Source of the DNA: Balneola sp.
Lineage (GTDB): Bacteria > Bacteroidota > Rhodothermia > Balneolales > Balneolaceae
Reading direction: 5' to 3'
Assembly (NCBI GenBank): GCA_003712055.1
Contig: RHLJ01000002.1
Span: 186,001-250,000 of the forward strand
DNA: 64,000 nucleotides
In this document: in pieces, positions 15,382-24,469 of the stretch
How the letters are laid out: each line of letters starts with the position of its first letter
How positions within the stretch are numbered: position 1 is the first letter of the stretch
The notes under the pieces: model-generated
The model's input: only the letters and a program-made list of their open reading frames with translations
Database searches by the model: none
Told to the model about the DNA's origin: nothing
Program-made: the position numbers and the translations under genes

Positions 15382-16878
15382 TCAATTATTGTTGGGGCCA
15401 AACAATTCAATAACCTGCGAAATCAACCCCTTGCCCATTTTAACAATTCTCTCCTGGCTTCCCATTGCTAAATACCGAAGTACTAATTTTAATTCAGCCA
15501 GCAAAATAGGTGGATCTGTAACCAGTGAGTCCTCACGAATTATTAAATCCCAGTCTATAGGCTTTTGAAATTTAACCCCGGCCTTTCTCATTACTTCCCG
15601 ATATACATTGGCCATTAAGCCATAACCTATGGTCGTGGGGTGTAAGCCATCGAGGCTGAAAACACCTCCTTTATGGATTTTTCCGGTCTCCTTTTTAACA
15701 CGAATAAAATCAGTAGATATTAGCGCTTCGTTGTGCTCATCTACTAAATGCTCAGTGTTAGGATTTCTTTTTAAAGCAGCGATAAAATCATCGGGGTAGC
15801 TTCTGAGTAGTTCTCCTCCTAATCGTCTTCTTGCCATACTGGCTACGTTTTTTGCCATTGGAACTACATGCCAGCCATACTCACGAGCGACCTTCCGAAT
15901 GATGGAGTTGAATTCATCAACAGTAAAGTCAATTTGGATAGCTTCATCCTTGGTAAGGTGGGGATGTTTTTCGGGATCAAAGTCCTCATCCCAAATCCAG
16001 AAGCGGGTGTAATAATCGAAATACCCTAAATGATTACTTGAAAACTCAGAATTTACTCCCCGGCAAACAGGAGGGATTGTGGGATAGGGGATAGTCGGTA
16101 CAAAAACCCGTTCGGCTCCAATTTTTTTAACTCTTTCTGCCAGCTTTCTGTAATCCAGTTCAAAGTGTTCAGGGCGATAGATGGAGTGCTTTCTAAAAGC
16201 CATGAATGATTCCAGGTCTTCAGGCTCCGACCAGGTGAGATTTAAATTCACAACTGCACCTAAGGCATTATTGTGACCAATACAAACGATCAGATTTTCA
16301 ATACCACCATCCTCGGCCAGTTTTTCCACGTTCGAAAGCTGGGATTCCGTTTCGTATTCCGCTTTTAGCTGAGGATTCAATACCAGGCGAGAGGTGACAT
16401 ATTTCGCATGTTCAGGAAGGAAGCCAAAGACTGAAAACACTTCCTTATTTTGTTCAATAAACTCGCGGCTGTTTTTCTCATTAATCATCCAGGTATCATT
16501 AATGGATAATCCCCAGATAGCCTGGTTATGGAAGGGGGTGGGTTGATCAACACTTAAATCTTTAAAACCGCCCTCCCAGTATTTTTTGATTCTCTTTAGG
16601 GTTTTGATGGTGTGAGCAGCAACGCCTCCATACTCACTCCAGTCAATTTCAGAGCCGAATTCATCAGACAAACCTCGGAGCAATACTTCAAGATTGAGCG
16701 GGATCCCTGCTTGGGCCAGGAATTTAGGTTGATCGAAAACGGGAAGAGGATCGAAGCATCTGTGAATGAAAGAAGGGAAATTGATGTCAGTTCGGTAAAT
16801 ACCTCCATTTTGAAATCCCTGAGAGAGGGAATCACCAATTACCACCAGCTTATGTTTCGATTGCTTCTTTTGGAACAT
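15382..16878 (-). CDS. SGNH/GDSL-family hydrolase
   Basis: A 498-residue protein. LVVIGDSLSQGFQNGG near residues 11-26 is the GDSL block with the catalytic Ser. LIVCIGHNNALGAV carries the GxND-type Asn position as GHNN, and DGLHPTTIGYGLMANVY near residue 418 supplies the catalytic D-x-x-H. There is no signal peptide, so it is probably cytoplasmic. It is much longer than typical GDSL lipases (~200-250 residues), and the inserts between blocks are unfamiliar. It acts on an ester or acyl substrate that I cannot name. It diverges from the AhpD-like gene across a region with a perfect 22-bp palindrome. Confidence 0.8.
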   Translation of the reverse strand: MFQKKQSKHKLVVIGDSLSQGFQNGGIYRTDINFPSFIHRCFDPLPVFDQPKFLAQAGIPLNLEVLLRGLSDEFGSEIDWSEYGGVAAHTIKTLKRIKKYWEGGFKDLSVDQPTPFHNQAIWGLSINDTWMINEKNSREFIEQNKEVFSVFGFLPEHAKYVTSRLVLNPQLKAEYETESQLSNVEKLAEDGGIENLIVCIGHNNALGAVVNLNLTWSEPEDLESFMAFRKHSIYRPEHFELDYRKLAERVKKIGAERVFVPTIPYPTIPPVCRGVNSEFSSNHLGYFDYYTRFWIWDEDFDPEKHPHLTKDEAIQIDFTVDEFNSIIRKVAREYGWHVVPMAKNVASMARRRLGGELLRSYPDDFIAALKRNPNTEHLVDEHNEALISTDFIRVKKETGKIHKGGVFSLDGLHPTTIGYGLMANVYREVMRKAGVKFQKPIDWDLIIREDSLVTDPPILLAELKLVLRYLAMGSQERIVKMGKGLISQVIELFGPNNN

Positions 16879-16927
16879 ATTGGCTCAGAATTTGCCACAA
16901 AATCTCCAAAGCACAAAATTGATATTA

Positions 16928-16980
16928 GTTATTTGTTAATGGTTATTGGCAAAGTTCACCAATAACCATTAACAAATAAC
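16928..16980. repeat. Perfect 22-bp inverted repeat between divergent genes
   Basis: The arm at 16928-16949 (begins GTTATTTG, ends TTATTGG) is the exact reverse complement of 16959-16980, with the 9-nt loop CAAAGTTCA. It lies between the SGNH hydrolase start (16878) and the AhpD-like start (17033), so it could be a shared operator. Its word composition also fits the AT-rich dispersed repeats of this genome. Confidence 0.75.
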
Positions 16981-17032
16981 CAGTACATAATAATTTATTG
17001 TACTTTTATATAAATCATTTCGTGGCTTAACA

Positions 17033-17410
17033 ATGACAACTATGAGTGAAGAAAAAAACCGACTAGAACAATTCCGTGAACGCCGGGCTGAACAAAATGA
17101 AAAAGTGCTGGGCTTAGATCACCTGGGCATCAAGCGTTTTTTTAATATGGATACAAACACTTACCGTGATGGTGCCCTGGATACCAAAACAAAAGAACTT
17201 CTTGGACTGGTTGCTTCTGCTGTGTTACGCTGTAACGATTGTATTGACTATCACCTGGAGCAAAGTGCAAAAACAGGCTCAACGAAAGCCGAGATTATTG
17301 ATGCGCTTAATGTAGCTTTGATTGTCGGAGGAAGTATTGTGATCCCTCATTTACGTCATGCGGTAGATACCATTGAGATGCTGGAAGAGGAGGGGAGTTT
17401 TGTCAATTAA
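17033..17410 (+). CDS. AhpD-like carboxymuconolactone decarboxylase-family protein
   Basis: A 125-residue protein with LLGLVASAVLRCNDCIDYHLEQSAKTG (CNDC, near residues 66-69, followed by the conserved DYH) and GGSIVIPHLRHAVD. This is the CMD/AhpD fold with the CxxC...H site found in alkylhydroperoxidase-type proteins, which suggests thiol-based peroxide or disulfide chemistry in the cytoplasm. There are two possible starts (17033 or the ATG at 17042). The last codon plus stop, AATTAA, is contributed by a dispersed AT-rich repeat (CAATTAAGAATT) that begins inside the coding end. Confidence 0.85.
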   Translation: MTTMSEEKNRLEQFRERRAEQNEKVLGLDHLGIKRFFNMDTNTYRDGALDTKTKELLGLVASAVLRCNDCIDYHLEQSAKTGSTKAEIIDALNVALIVGGSIVIPHLRHAVDTIEMLEEEGSFVN

Positions 17411-17460
17411 GAATTATTCAATTACCTATTCCTAATTAATAATTGACTAATTCTTAATCG
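17402..17460. repeat. AT-rich CAATTAAGAATT word repeat
   Basis: GTCAATTAAGAATTATTCAATT is followed by an inverted, degenerate counterpart AATTGACTAATTCTTAAT. The repeat overlaps the stop codon of the AhpD-like gene. The same word recurs at about 240-262, 21313-21341, 21787-21835, 26060-26085 and 26803-26836. Confidence 0.7.
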
Positions 17461-17493
17461 ATTCCTTATTCATCAAAACTTAATACCCATTTA

Positions 17494-17501
17494 TAAATTT
17501 G
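17494..17501 (+). promoter_or_regulatory. Possible -7 promoter element for the LamG protein gene
   Basis: TAAATTTG is an exact TAnnTTTG match 43 nt upstream of the ATG at 17544. No convincing -33 element is seen at the expected spacing. Confidence 0.3.
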
Positions 17502-17543
17502 GATTGTAGATTTAAGTAATTACTGAAATCAGTTATTTATGAC

Positions 17544-20500
17544 ATGAAAGTAGTCTCCTTTCTATTCATGCTATCCCTTTTCTCAATGGCCTTTGCCACC
17601 GATTCCTTTGCACAGGAGGAAAATTTAGTACTTCATCTGGCCTTTGATGGAAGTGTCGTTGATTCAACAGGTTTAAATCCCAATATCGATGCAATAGGCA
17701 ATACATTTGTTGAAGGGGTGAATGGTAAAGGGTTTTATTTCGACGGAGTTGATGATGAGATTACACTAACATCATTAAGTGATGAGTTGAGTGCTATTTC
17801 TGATGCTTCTGGATTTACAATAATGGTTTGGCTCAAATATGATGTAGAGTCAACTGGAAATTTTGGGGTAATTTTAGAGCGGTTTGATTCTTTTGTACAA
17901 AATACCTGGGTTAGCAGAGATAGAGGGTATGTTTTCTGGATGGACAATCTTGGTAAAGTATATGTAAATAGTTATTGGTCAGATTCTGTAGAACGAATAA
18001 ATAATGGTGATTGGTTTCATGTTGCTTTTACTATCAAAAATGGGAAAGCAAGGTATTACATAGATGGAGAATATATAAATGAAAAGAACGTAGTAATTGG
18101 CAATCCTAAAACCGATACCGTAACTATTGGAAGTAGCAAATTTCCAATGGGTAATTATGTTCCTAACGTAGGATATAGCAATTCTTTTCAAGGGGTGATG
18201 GACGAACTCAAAGTGTTTAATGAAGTAGTAAGTGAAGAGTTCATTGAAAATGAAGCAAACTACTATAAGAGCTTATTTCAGAATGTTAGTAATGATGAAG
18301 ACACCTTAAAACTATTGCATCTGAGTTTTGATGGTGCTGTGGAAGATCTTACTGGATTTCATTCTAATTCGATAATTCAAACTGATGGAGAAGGATATGT
18401 ATACGATCGTTTTGGGAATCCAAATAAAGCGTTTCTGTTAAATGGAATTGATTCAAGAGTTAAGATAAAGAACAATAATTCTGGAGGAATACCAATTTGG
18501 TTGAGTGTTCCAGAAAGAAACTGGAGTAGCTATTCTGTTATGTTTTGGCTAAAGATTGATGAATTTACAAGTCACTTTTTTGGTGGTAAAACATACGATG
18601 AAACGATTGTTATTGAGCAAGGAGAATCGCCCTCAACTACGATTGGCTTTTCCAATGATCAATTGAAATTTAATGATATCTGGTCAAATGAACGGGTGAT
18701 TCAGAATATAGAGCTTCAGGATGCTGAATGGATGCATTTGGCATTTATTGTTGATGATGCAAAAGCTCTTGGGGGTGAATCAATAAAAATCTATAAAAAC
18801 GGGCAATTCATAAATGAGGTTGAACATACTTTATTTCCTTTCGATAAATTTTTTAATGATGTTAGAATAGGGGTAAGTAGTGCAACCTCGTCAAAGGTCA
18901 TAGGAGCATTAGATGAATTAATTATTTATGCAGGAGAAGGGGGAAGTCTGGAAAATGTGATTAGGGAGTATAATCAACTTGAGCCTTTTCCTAATTATGA
19001 TTCTTTGAAAGTATTAGATATTTCGTTTGATGAGGGTGTAGTAGATCATAGCATTCCTTCAAATCCCATTTTTCTAGAGGGAGGCACATTTGTAGAAAAT
19101 CGATTCAAAGAAGATAAAGCAGCATTATCCTTTGATGGAAAAAGTGACATTTTATTTTTTGAGTATGATGATTCAACAAAATCATTAGACCCCTTTGAAA
19201 CATTCACATTTTCAACATGGTTAAAAATTGAGTCTTTAAATCCAGTGAGGTCAACCATTTTTGAAAAACCGAACTATTATGTTTTAGACTCTAAACCGTA
19301 CCTCAAAAGCCTAGGTGTTAGTGTATATCTCGATCAGGACGGGAAAGTGTATTCATATCTAGAGGGAGAAGATATAAGGTATTCCACACCTGTTTTGCCT
19401 CAGGATGAGTGGCTAAATTTGACAATCACTTTTGATAATAGCGAAGAGGAGCAAAATAGATTTAAGTTTTATTTAAATGGAGAAGAGCAGGGTATTTTAA
19501 GTAGGTATGTTCTAAGTCAATACAAATTTAGCTTTGATGGAGAAACGATCAATATTGGAAATTCAGCAAGTAGGAATTTTGGTTTTCATGGTTCACTGGA
19601 TGACGTTAAGCTATATGATTTCATTCTTTCAGGAGCTCAAATAGACTCTCTCATTGATTTTATCCATGTTGATCCCGCTGTAGAACAAAAAGAACTATTA
19701 TATCTTCCATTCAATGAAGATGGCGTTTCAAATCAGGTACTAGAAGGGGAAATCATAGAGAGGAATACAAGTAGATTTGAAGATCGGTTCGGGGTGAAGG
19801 ATAATGCAGTCTATTTTAAATCTTCAGAAGATTCGGTTTTATTGACAAGTCTTGATGAGAGATATGATTCATTAACTTCAGGTTTTACTATAGCCTCATG
19901 GGTGCTTTTAGACAGTTTGAGGACTACATATTCAAGCCTAGACGATAGCTTCATCTTTACGAGAAAAGAAACCGGAGCAGGTGATCGGTTACAATTCGGT
20001 TTATCGCGTTATAGGTATTTCGATTGGTATGGTTTTTCTACCAATCGAATGTTTCTTGACCTGAACGGAATAAGGGTAAATATATCTGACCTGGATATAG
20101 ATGAAGGGTATTGGATGCATTTAGCAAGTACTTTTGATGGAGAAGAAGTGAAGTTTTATGTGAATGGAGAGATGCTAAAAACCACTAACGTTGATGCCAA
20201 GGTAAAACTCAAGGAAGCAGATATTGAAATAGGGTCAAACTTTTTTGGGGCTATAGATGAAGTAAGAATGTTGAACTACGCGGTAGATAGTACCTATATA
20301 AAGGAGCTTTACAACAATCGTTTTAGAGGATTTGGCCTGGAACAACAAAAAGTACTTTCTTTAGAATTCTCAGATAATTTTGTTGATTCAAGTTCCTTTA
20401 ATCATACTGTGACAAATACAGGAGGATCATTTGTCTCCGATCGTTTCGATACTCCTAACTCTGCACTATACCTGGATGGGGTAGATGACGTGCTTATGAT

Positions 20501-21305
20501 CACTGATTCAAATTCAATTTTAGATTCCCTATCCGAGAGCTATTCATTTACTTTTTGGTTAAAGATGGAGCGCGAAGGAGAGATATTATCAGAAAGCTCG
20601 ATAATCTCTCGCTTTGATGGATTCAACGATGGGTTTTTGGTTGGCCTAAGAGATGGATTAAATGATGGGACCGGGGATGCCAACTCACCTGATCCTAATC
20701 TAGAGACAGTAACTTTTACTCTTAATGAGAGGCGTATCTATTTTCGAGATACTCCTATACAGCCCGGAGATTGGTTTCACGTAGCAGCAGTATACGAGGG
20801 GGAGAATATGAAGCTATACCTAAACGGAGTGAATACCAGAAAAGTTAAATATCCTGGCTTGATCAAGGTTACTAATTCCGATATATATATCGGAAACAAT
20901 GCAGAAGGAAATAAACCTTATAAAGGTGCGATTGATGACATCCAAATCTATAATTATGCCCTAAGCGATAGTGCCATTGCAGATATGATCGATGTCAGTG
21001 TATTGAGCGTACCTAACGAAGAAGATCCTATCCAACTACCATCTTCCTTTAATCTTGAGCAGAACTATCCAAATCCTTTTAACCCGACAACAAACATAAG
21101 TTTTTCACTTCCTAACTCATCTAAGGTATTGTTGACAGTTTATAATTTACTTGGCCAGGAAGTAGCTCAATTGGTTAATGGAGAGTTATCAGGAGGAAAC
21201 CATATAGTTCAATTTGATGCCTCTGGTTTATCATCCGGAATCTATGTGTACAGAATTCAAGCAGGAAGTTTTGTTCAGACAAAAAAGATGATGCTTATTA
21301 AGTAA
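17544..21305 (+). CDS. Secreted multi-LamG (five-repeat) surface protein with type IX sorting tail
   Basis: A 1253-residue protein. A signal peptide (ending DSFAQ, residue ~23) is followed by five LamG/concanavalin-like repeats beginning near residues 28, 254, 487, 715 and 935. Each opens with an L-x-L-x-F-D/N-G/D strand and contains a W-(F/M/L)-(H/N)-(V/L)-(A/T) strand and an IDGE/LNGV-type turn. The C-terminal domain (~1165-1253) has LEQNYPNPFNPTTNISFSLP and ends KKMMLIK, a type IX sorting tail. LamG domains bind glycans or proteins, so an adhesin or polysaccharide-binding role at the cell surface is likely. No catalytic domain was seen. It is monocistronic. Confidence 0.88.
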   Translation: MKVVSFLFMLSLFSMAFATDSFAQEENLVLHLAFDGSVVDSTGLNPNIDAIGNTFVEGVNGKGFYFDGVDDEITLTSLSDELSAISDASGFTIMVWLKYDVESTGNFGVILERFDSFVQNTWVSRDRGYVFWMDNLGKVYVNSYWSDSVERINNGDWFHVAFTIKNGKARYYIDGEYINEKNVVIGNPKTDTVTIGSSKFPMGNYVPNVGYSNSFQGVMDELKVFNEVVSEEFIENEANYYKSLFQNVSNDEDTLKLLHLSFDGAVEDLTGFHSNSIIQTDGEGYVYDRFGNPNKAFLLNGIDSRVKIKNNNSGGIPIWLSVPERNWSSYSVMFWLKIDEFTSHFFGGKTYDETIVIEQGESPSTTIGFSNDQLKFNDIWSNERVIQNIELQDAEWMHLAFIVDDAKALGGESIKIYKNGQFINEVEHTLFPFDKFFNDVRIGVSSATSSKVIGALDELIIYAGEGGSLENVIREYNQLEPFPNYDSLKVLDISFDEGVVDHSIPSNPIFLEGGTFVENRFKEDKAALSFDGKSDILFFEYDDSTKSLDPFETFTFSTWLKIESLNPVRSTIFEKPNYYVLDSKPYLKSLGVSVYLDQDGKVYSYLEGEDIRYSTPVLPQDEWLNLTITFDNSEEEQNRFKFYLNGEEQGILSRYVLSQYKFSFDGETINIGNSASRNFGFHGSLDDVKLYDFILSGAQIDSLIDFIHVDPAVEQKELLYLPFNEDGVSNQVLEGEIIERNTSRFEDRFGVKDNAVYFKSSEDSVLLTSLDERYDSLTSGFTIASWVLLDSLRTTYSSLDDSFIFTRKETGAGDRLQFGLSRYRYFDWYGFSTNRMFLDLNGIRVNISDLDIDEGYWMHLASTFDGEEVKFYVNGEMLKTTNVDAKVKLKEADIEIGSNFFGAIDEVRMLNYAVDSTYIKELYNNRFRGFGLEQQKVLSLEFSDNFVDSSSFNHTVTNTGGSFVSDRFDTPNSALYLDGVDDVLMITDSNSILDSLSESYSFTFWLKMEREGEILSESSIISRFDGFNDGFLVGLRDGLNDGTGDANSPDPNLETVTFTLNERRIYFRDTPIQPGDWFHVAAVYEGENMKLYLNGVNTRKVKYPGLIKVTNSDIYIGNNAEGNKPYKGAIDDIQIYNYALSDSAIADMIDVSVLSVPNEEDPIQLPSSFNLEQNYPNPFNPTTNISFSLPNSSKVLLTVYNLLGQEVAQLVNGELSGGNHIVQFDASGLSSGIYVYRIQAGSFVQTKKMMLIK

Positions 21306-21347
21306 TCCGTGTGCAATTAAGAATTAGTCAATTATCAATTTTCTTTT

Positions 21348-21430
21348 TTGTCATTTCGAGCGGAGCGAGAAATCTACACATCGTAAACAAAGATTAACTT
21401 TTAGATTTCTCGCTCCGCTCGAAATGACAA
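21348..21430. repeat. Palindromic element with perfect 29-bp arms
   Basis: The arm at 21348-21376 (TTGTCATTTCGAGCGGAGCG onward) is the exact reverse complement of 21402-21430, with a 25-nt loop. It lies between convergent genes (LamG protein and the small membrane protein) and could terminate transcription from both sides. It has the same GTCATT...ATCT / AGATT...AATGAC ends as the other elements. Confidence 0.88.
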
Positions 21431-21438
21431 ACTAAGGT

Positions 21439-21786
21439 TTATCTATTCAGAATTATTAGTAACACGACTAGAATCAGAATACCAACTAAAATTAACCGTA
21501 TGGTAGTAAGCGTTTTTTTAGAAACCCTTTGCTTAAACTTTTCTTGATTCTCCCAGGGACTACCAACAACGTCCCAAATCTTATGAATAATTTTAGAGCG
21601 TAATTCATTCAAGGGATAAACGAAAATAGCTATTGCTAGTATAACAATGGTTGCGTCCTTTAAAGCATCTTCTGGTAGTTTTTTTCCGGAGATTTTTAAA
21701 TCCAAGTACCCAATAAGAGCTACAAAACCTGCAATTAAAATTGTCCAGCTGAAAAATTTAAACCAACTTTTGAAGAAGGGATTCAT
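21439..21786 (-). CDS. Small membrane protein of unknown function
   Basis: A 115-residue protein with three likely membrane segments: about residues 10-29 (FFSWTILIAGFVALIGYL), 43-60 (ATIVILAIAIFVYPL) and 93-113 (IRLILVGILILVVLLIIL). A basic, polar loop lies between (RSKIIHKIWDVVGSPWENQEKFKQRVSKKT). I do not recognise the family. It is the downstream neighbour of mutS2 on the same strand, with a 42-nt gap filled by an AT-rich repeat, so co-transcription is possible. Confidence 0.6.
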   Translation of the reverse strand: MNPFFKSWFKFFSWTILIAGFVALIGYLDLKISGKKLPEDALKDATIVILAIAIFVYPLNELRSKIIHKIWDVVGSPWENQEKFKQRVSKKTLTTIRLILVGILILVVLLIILNR

Positions 21787-21828
21787 CCTAATTGATAATT
21801 GAATAATTCTTAATTGAACAATTGATCA

Positions 21829-24240
21829 TTAAAAATTGACAACCGTAACTCCCGCACCGCCATGATCTTCATGGGCTAACTCAAAATGCTTTACTTCGGT
21901 TCGGTCTTTTAGGTATTTGTGAATTTGCTCTTTAAGAATCCCATCTCCTTTGCCATGAACGATCTCTACCTGGTTCAGTCCTCTGAACACTGCTTTATCC
22001 AGGTAATGAGTGACTTCATTTAAAGCTTCATCTGCTCGCTTTCCTCTCAGATCAAGACGAGGGGAAACCATTTCTTTTAAAGAAGCTGCATCTCCAACCA
22101 AAACAGAAGCCCTGGCTTTCTTTTCCTTCTTCTTTTTGGGAGGCTCAACCTTTACTAGGTTTTTGTATTTGGTTCGAAGGCGCAATCCATCGGCTTGAAC
22201 GGTTGCATTATTTCCTTTCTGTTCAATGAGTTGACCAGTAGTATTACCATCCAGAAAACGGACATAATCACCTACTTTTGGAGGTTGCTTACTTTTGCGG
22301 AAAGTAGCTTCTCGCTTTTCTTTCACTTCTTCCAGCTTGCTCTCAATCTTCTGCTTCTCCTGGTCAATATCCTCACGGATATCTTTAATTTCTTTTTTGT
22401 TGGTTTTTTTCTGTTCAATGATCTGCTCAACCGCTTTTTCAACTTTTTGATTGGCTTTATCCATAATGGATTTGGCTTCAATCAAGGCCTTTTCGCGGAT
22501 TTTCTCCTTTTCTCTGTTTAGGCCGTCCAGCTTATTTAAATACCGGTTTCGATCGGTTTCGGCTTTAGATTTTAACTGCTCAAAGGTCGACTTAAGTTCT
22601 TCGGCATCCTGGGTTTTAGCCTCCAGCTCAGAGATGAGGGATTCCATCTTATTCTTCTGTTCCCCGAGTAATTCCCTCGATCGCGATAAGATATCTTCAT
22701 CCAGCTGCATGCGCTCTGCAATTTCGAAAGCATAACTGCTTCCGGGAATTCCTTTTTTGAATTTATAGGTAGGAGACAAAGAAGCCTGATCAAACTCCAT
22801 CGATCCGTTTACGGCTAGAGGGTGCTCATGAGCAAAAACTTTCAGGGAGCCGTGATGGGTGGTAACCAATACCGTACACTCTTTTTGGAGTAGATATTCA
22901 ATAAAGGACTGGAAGAGCGCGCCACCCTCTTCAGGATCAGTTCCGGCCGCAGCTTCGTCTATCAGTATCAAACTTCCCGGTGTGAGGTTCTTTTGCGTTT
23001 CTCTCATCCATTGAAGTCGGCTTGAAAAAGTACTCAGGTCATTTTCGATAGATTGATCATCCCCTAAGTCCACAAATATTCCCGAAAAGATGGGAAGCTC
23101 AGAAGTTGGATCGGCAGGGATGGCATAACCGCTTTGTTGCATAAGGGCAAAAATACCCACGGTTTTCATTGCTACCGACTTTCCACCTGCATTAGGGCCA
23201 GTGATCATCAGGCAACGCTCATTTTCATCCAATTGAAGGTCTAATGGGATAATATCCGTGCGTTCATCCTTCTTCAAACCGTTATTCTTGAGAAGGAGGT
23301 TTGCATTAAATCCCTGTTTGATCGAAAGTCGACGAGATGTTGAAGTAATGGAGATTTCAGCATCCAGAGAAAGAGAGACCTTTGCTTTTGAAGCAATCAC
23401 ATCCAGCATGGCTAAAGCGTCCAGATTTTGCTGAAGGTATTCACGATTTATCCGAACGTGATTGGTGAGCTCCCTAAGGATGCGTTCGATTTCACGTTGT
23501 TCTTCTGCTTCGAATTGTCGGATTTCATTATTCAAGTGCAGGGCTTCAGCAGGTTCGAGGTATACCGTCTGCCCTGTGGAGGAAACATCATGAATAAAAC
23601 CCTGAATCTTACGCTTGTATTCCACCAAAATAGGGATCACCATTCTACCATTGCGAATAGTAGCCCCTTCATCGGAAGTCATTCCGTCTTTGGTAGCATT
23701 TCTCATCAGTTTATTGACGGTGCTCCGAAGCTCATTTTTCTTGGAGTTCAGTCGCTTTCGAATAGACTTCAATTCCGGGCTGGCATCATCTTTTAGTTCT
23801 CCACCATCGGTTACCTTTTGCTTGATAGAAGCTTCCAGGTCTTTGAGGGGAATAATGGTTTCAGAAATAGCATAGAGCCTGAGTTTATGCTCAATCCGAG
23901 ACTTAAAGTATTTTTTGACCAATCTGGAAGTAGTACATACCGAAAGAATTTCAGGAAAAGCGTGTAGAGAAAGGATACTTCCTTGTGGCTTAGCTATAGA
24001 CATGTAATCCCGGATATCAGGAACTTCTCCTAGTGGGAAGGGATCCGGATCTCTCAGAACGTCAATCATTTCTCCAGTCTGTGAAAGCAAAGTTCTTACA
24101 AAATCGGGATGGTTCGATGGAGACAGACGAGCAATAGTCTCCCTGGCAAGCTCTGATTGAGATACTTTCAATGTGGCTTCGCGGAGTTGTTCAAAGCCAA
24201 GCTTTTCTACTATGGATGGAGGATATAATTTCATTTGCAA
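21829..24240 (-). CDS. mutS2: MutS2 family protein (recombination / ribosome-rescue ATPase with Smr domain)
   Basis: An 803-residue protein. An N-terminal MutS core is followed by the ATPase with Walker A ITGPNAGGKSVAMKT (~340-355) and Walker B LILIDEAAAGTDPEEGG (~420-436). A long charged coiled coil (~515-640) comes next, and a C-terminal Smr nuclease domain (~722-803) with LDLRGKRADEALNEV and VEIVHGKGDGILKEQIHKYL. MutS2 lacks the mismatch-recognition domain of MutS. It is known to suppress homologous recombination and, in Bacillus, to act on collided ribosomes. All motifs are intact and the length is typical. Confidence 0.96.
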   Translation of the reverse strand: MQMKLYPPSIVEKLGFEQLREATLKVSQSELARETIARLSPSNHPDFVRTLLSQTGEMIDVLRDPDPFPLGEVPDIRDYMSIAKPQGSILSLHAFPEILSVCTTSRLVKKYFKSRIEHKLRLYAISETIIPLKDLEASIKQKVTDGGELKDDASPELKSIRKRLNSKKNELRSTVNKLMRNATKDGMTSDEGATIRNGRMVIPILVEYKRKIQGFIHDVSSTGQTVYLEPAEALHLNNEIRQFEAEEQREIERILRELTNHVRINREYLQQNLDALAMLDVIASKAKVSLSLDAEISITSTSRRLSIKQGFNANLLLKNNGLKKDERTDIIPLDLQLDENERCLMITGPNAGGKSVAMKTVGIFALMQQSGYAIPADPTSELPIFSGIFVDLGDDQSIENDLSTFSSRLQWMRETQKNLTPGSLILIDEAAAGTDPEEGGALFQSFIEYLLQKECTVLVTTHHGSLKVFAHEHPLAVNGSMEFDQASLSPTYKFKKGIPGSSYAFEIAERMQLDEDILSRSRELLGEQKNKMESLISELEAKTQDAEELKSTFEQLKSKAETDRNRYLNKLDGLNREKEKIREKALIEAKSIMDKANQKVEKAVEQIIEQKKTNKKEIKDIREDIDQEKQKIESKLEEVKEKREATFRKSKQPPKVGDYVRFLDGNTTGQLIEQKGNNATVQADGLRLRTKYKNLVKVEPPKKKKEKKARASVLVGDAASLKEMVSPRLDLRGKRADEALNEVTHYLDKAVFRGLNQVEIVHGKGDGILKEQIHKYLKDRTEVKHFELAHEDHGGAGVTVVNF

Positions 24241-24309
24241 TACTAAGCCGAAAAGATAAATCTATTTATGCTGGATTTCGATCATGTTTTGTTCAAAGTT
24301 CTAACAAGT

Positions 24310-24415
24310 CTTTGCGAGGAGTTTGGGTTTGATATCATATTAGAAATGAATCGACGAAGCAATCTCCTGGAAGAAGGCAATTACATTGAGATTGCTTCGC
24401 TACACTCGCAATGAC
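24310..24415. repeat. Nested palindromic intergenic element, copy 3
   Basis: Outer TTTGCGAGGAG (24311-24321) and CTCGCAATGAC (24405-24415) enclose inner GACGAAGCAATCTC (24353-24366) and GAGATTGCTTCG (24388-24399). It lies between the divergent genes mutS2 and phzF-like. Confidence 0.75.
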
Positions 24416-24469
24416 TATTCACTATTTGATTCTTTTTAACTATAAATCGGTACCTTCATCAAAAAAGCC

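Noticed and set aside
15308..15410. N-terminal extension of the TolB-like lipoprotein
   Set aside because: The extension would bury the clear lipoprotein signal at 15308 and overlap the upstream hydrolase gene.
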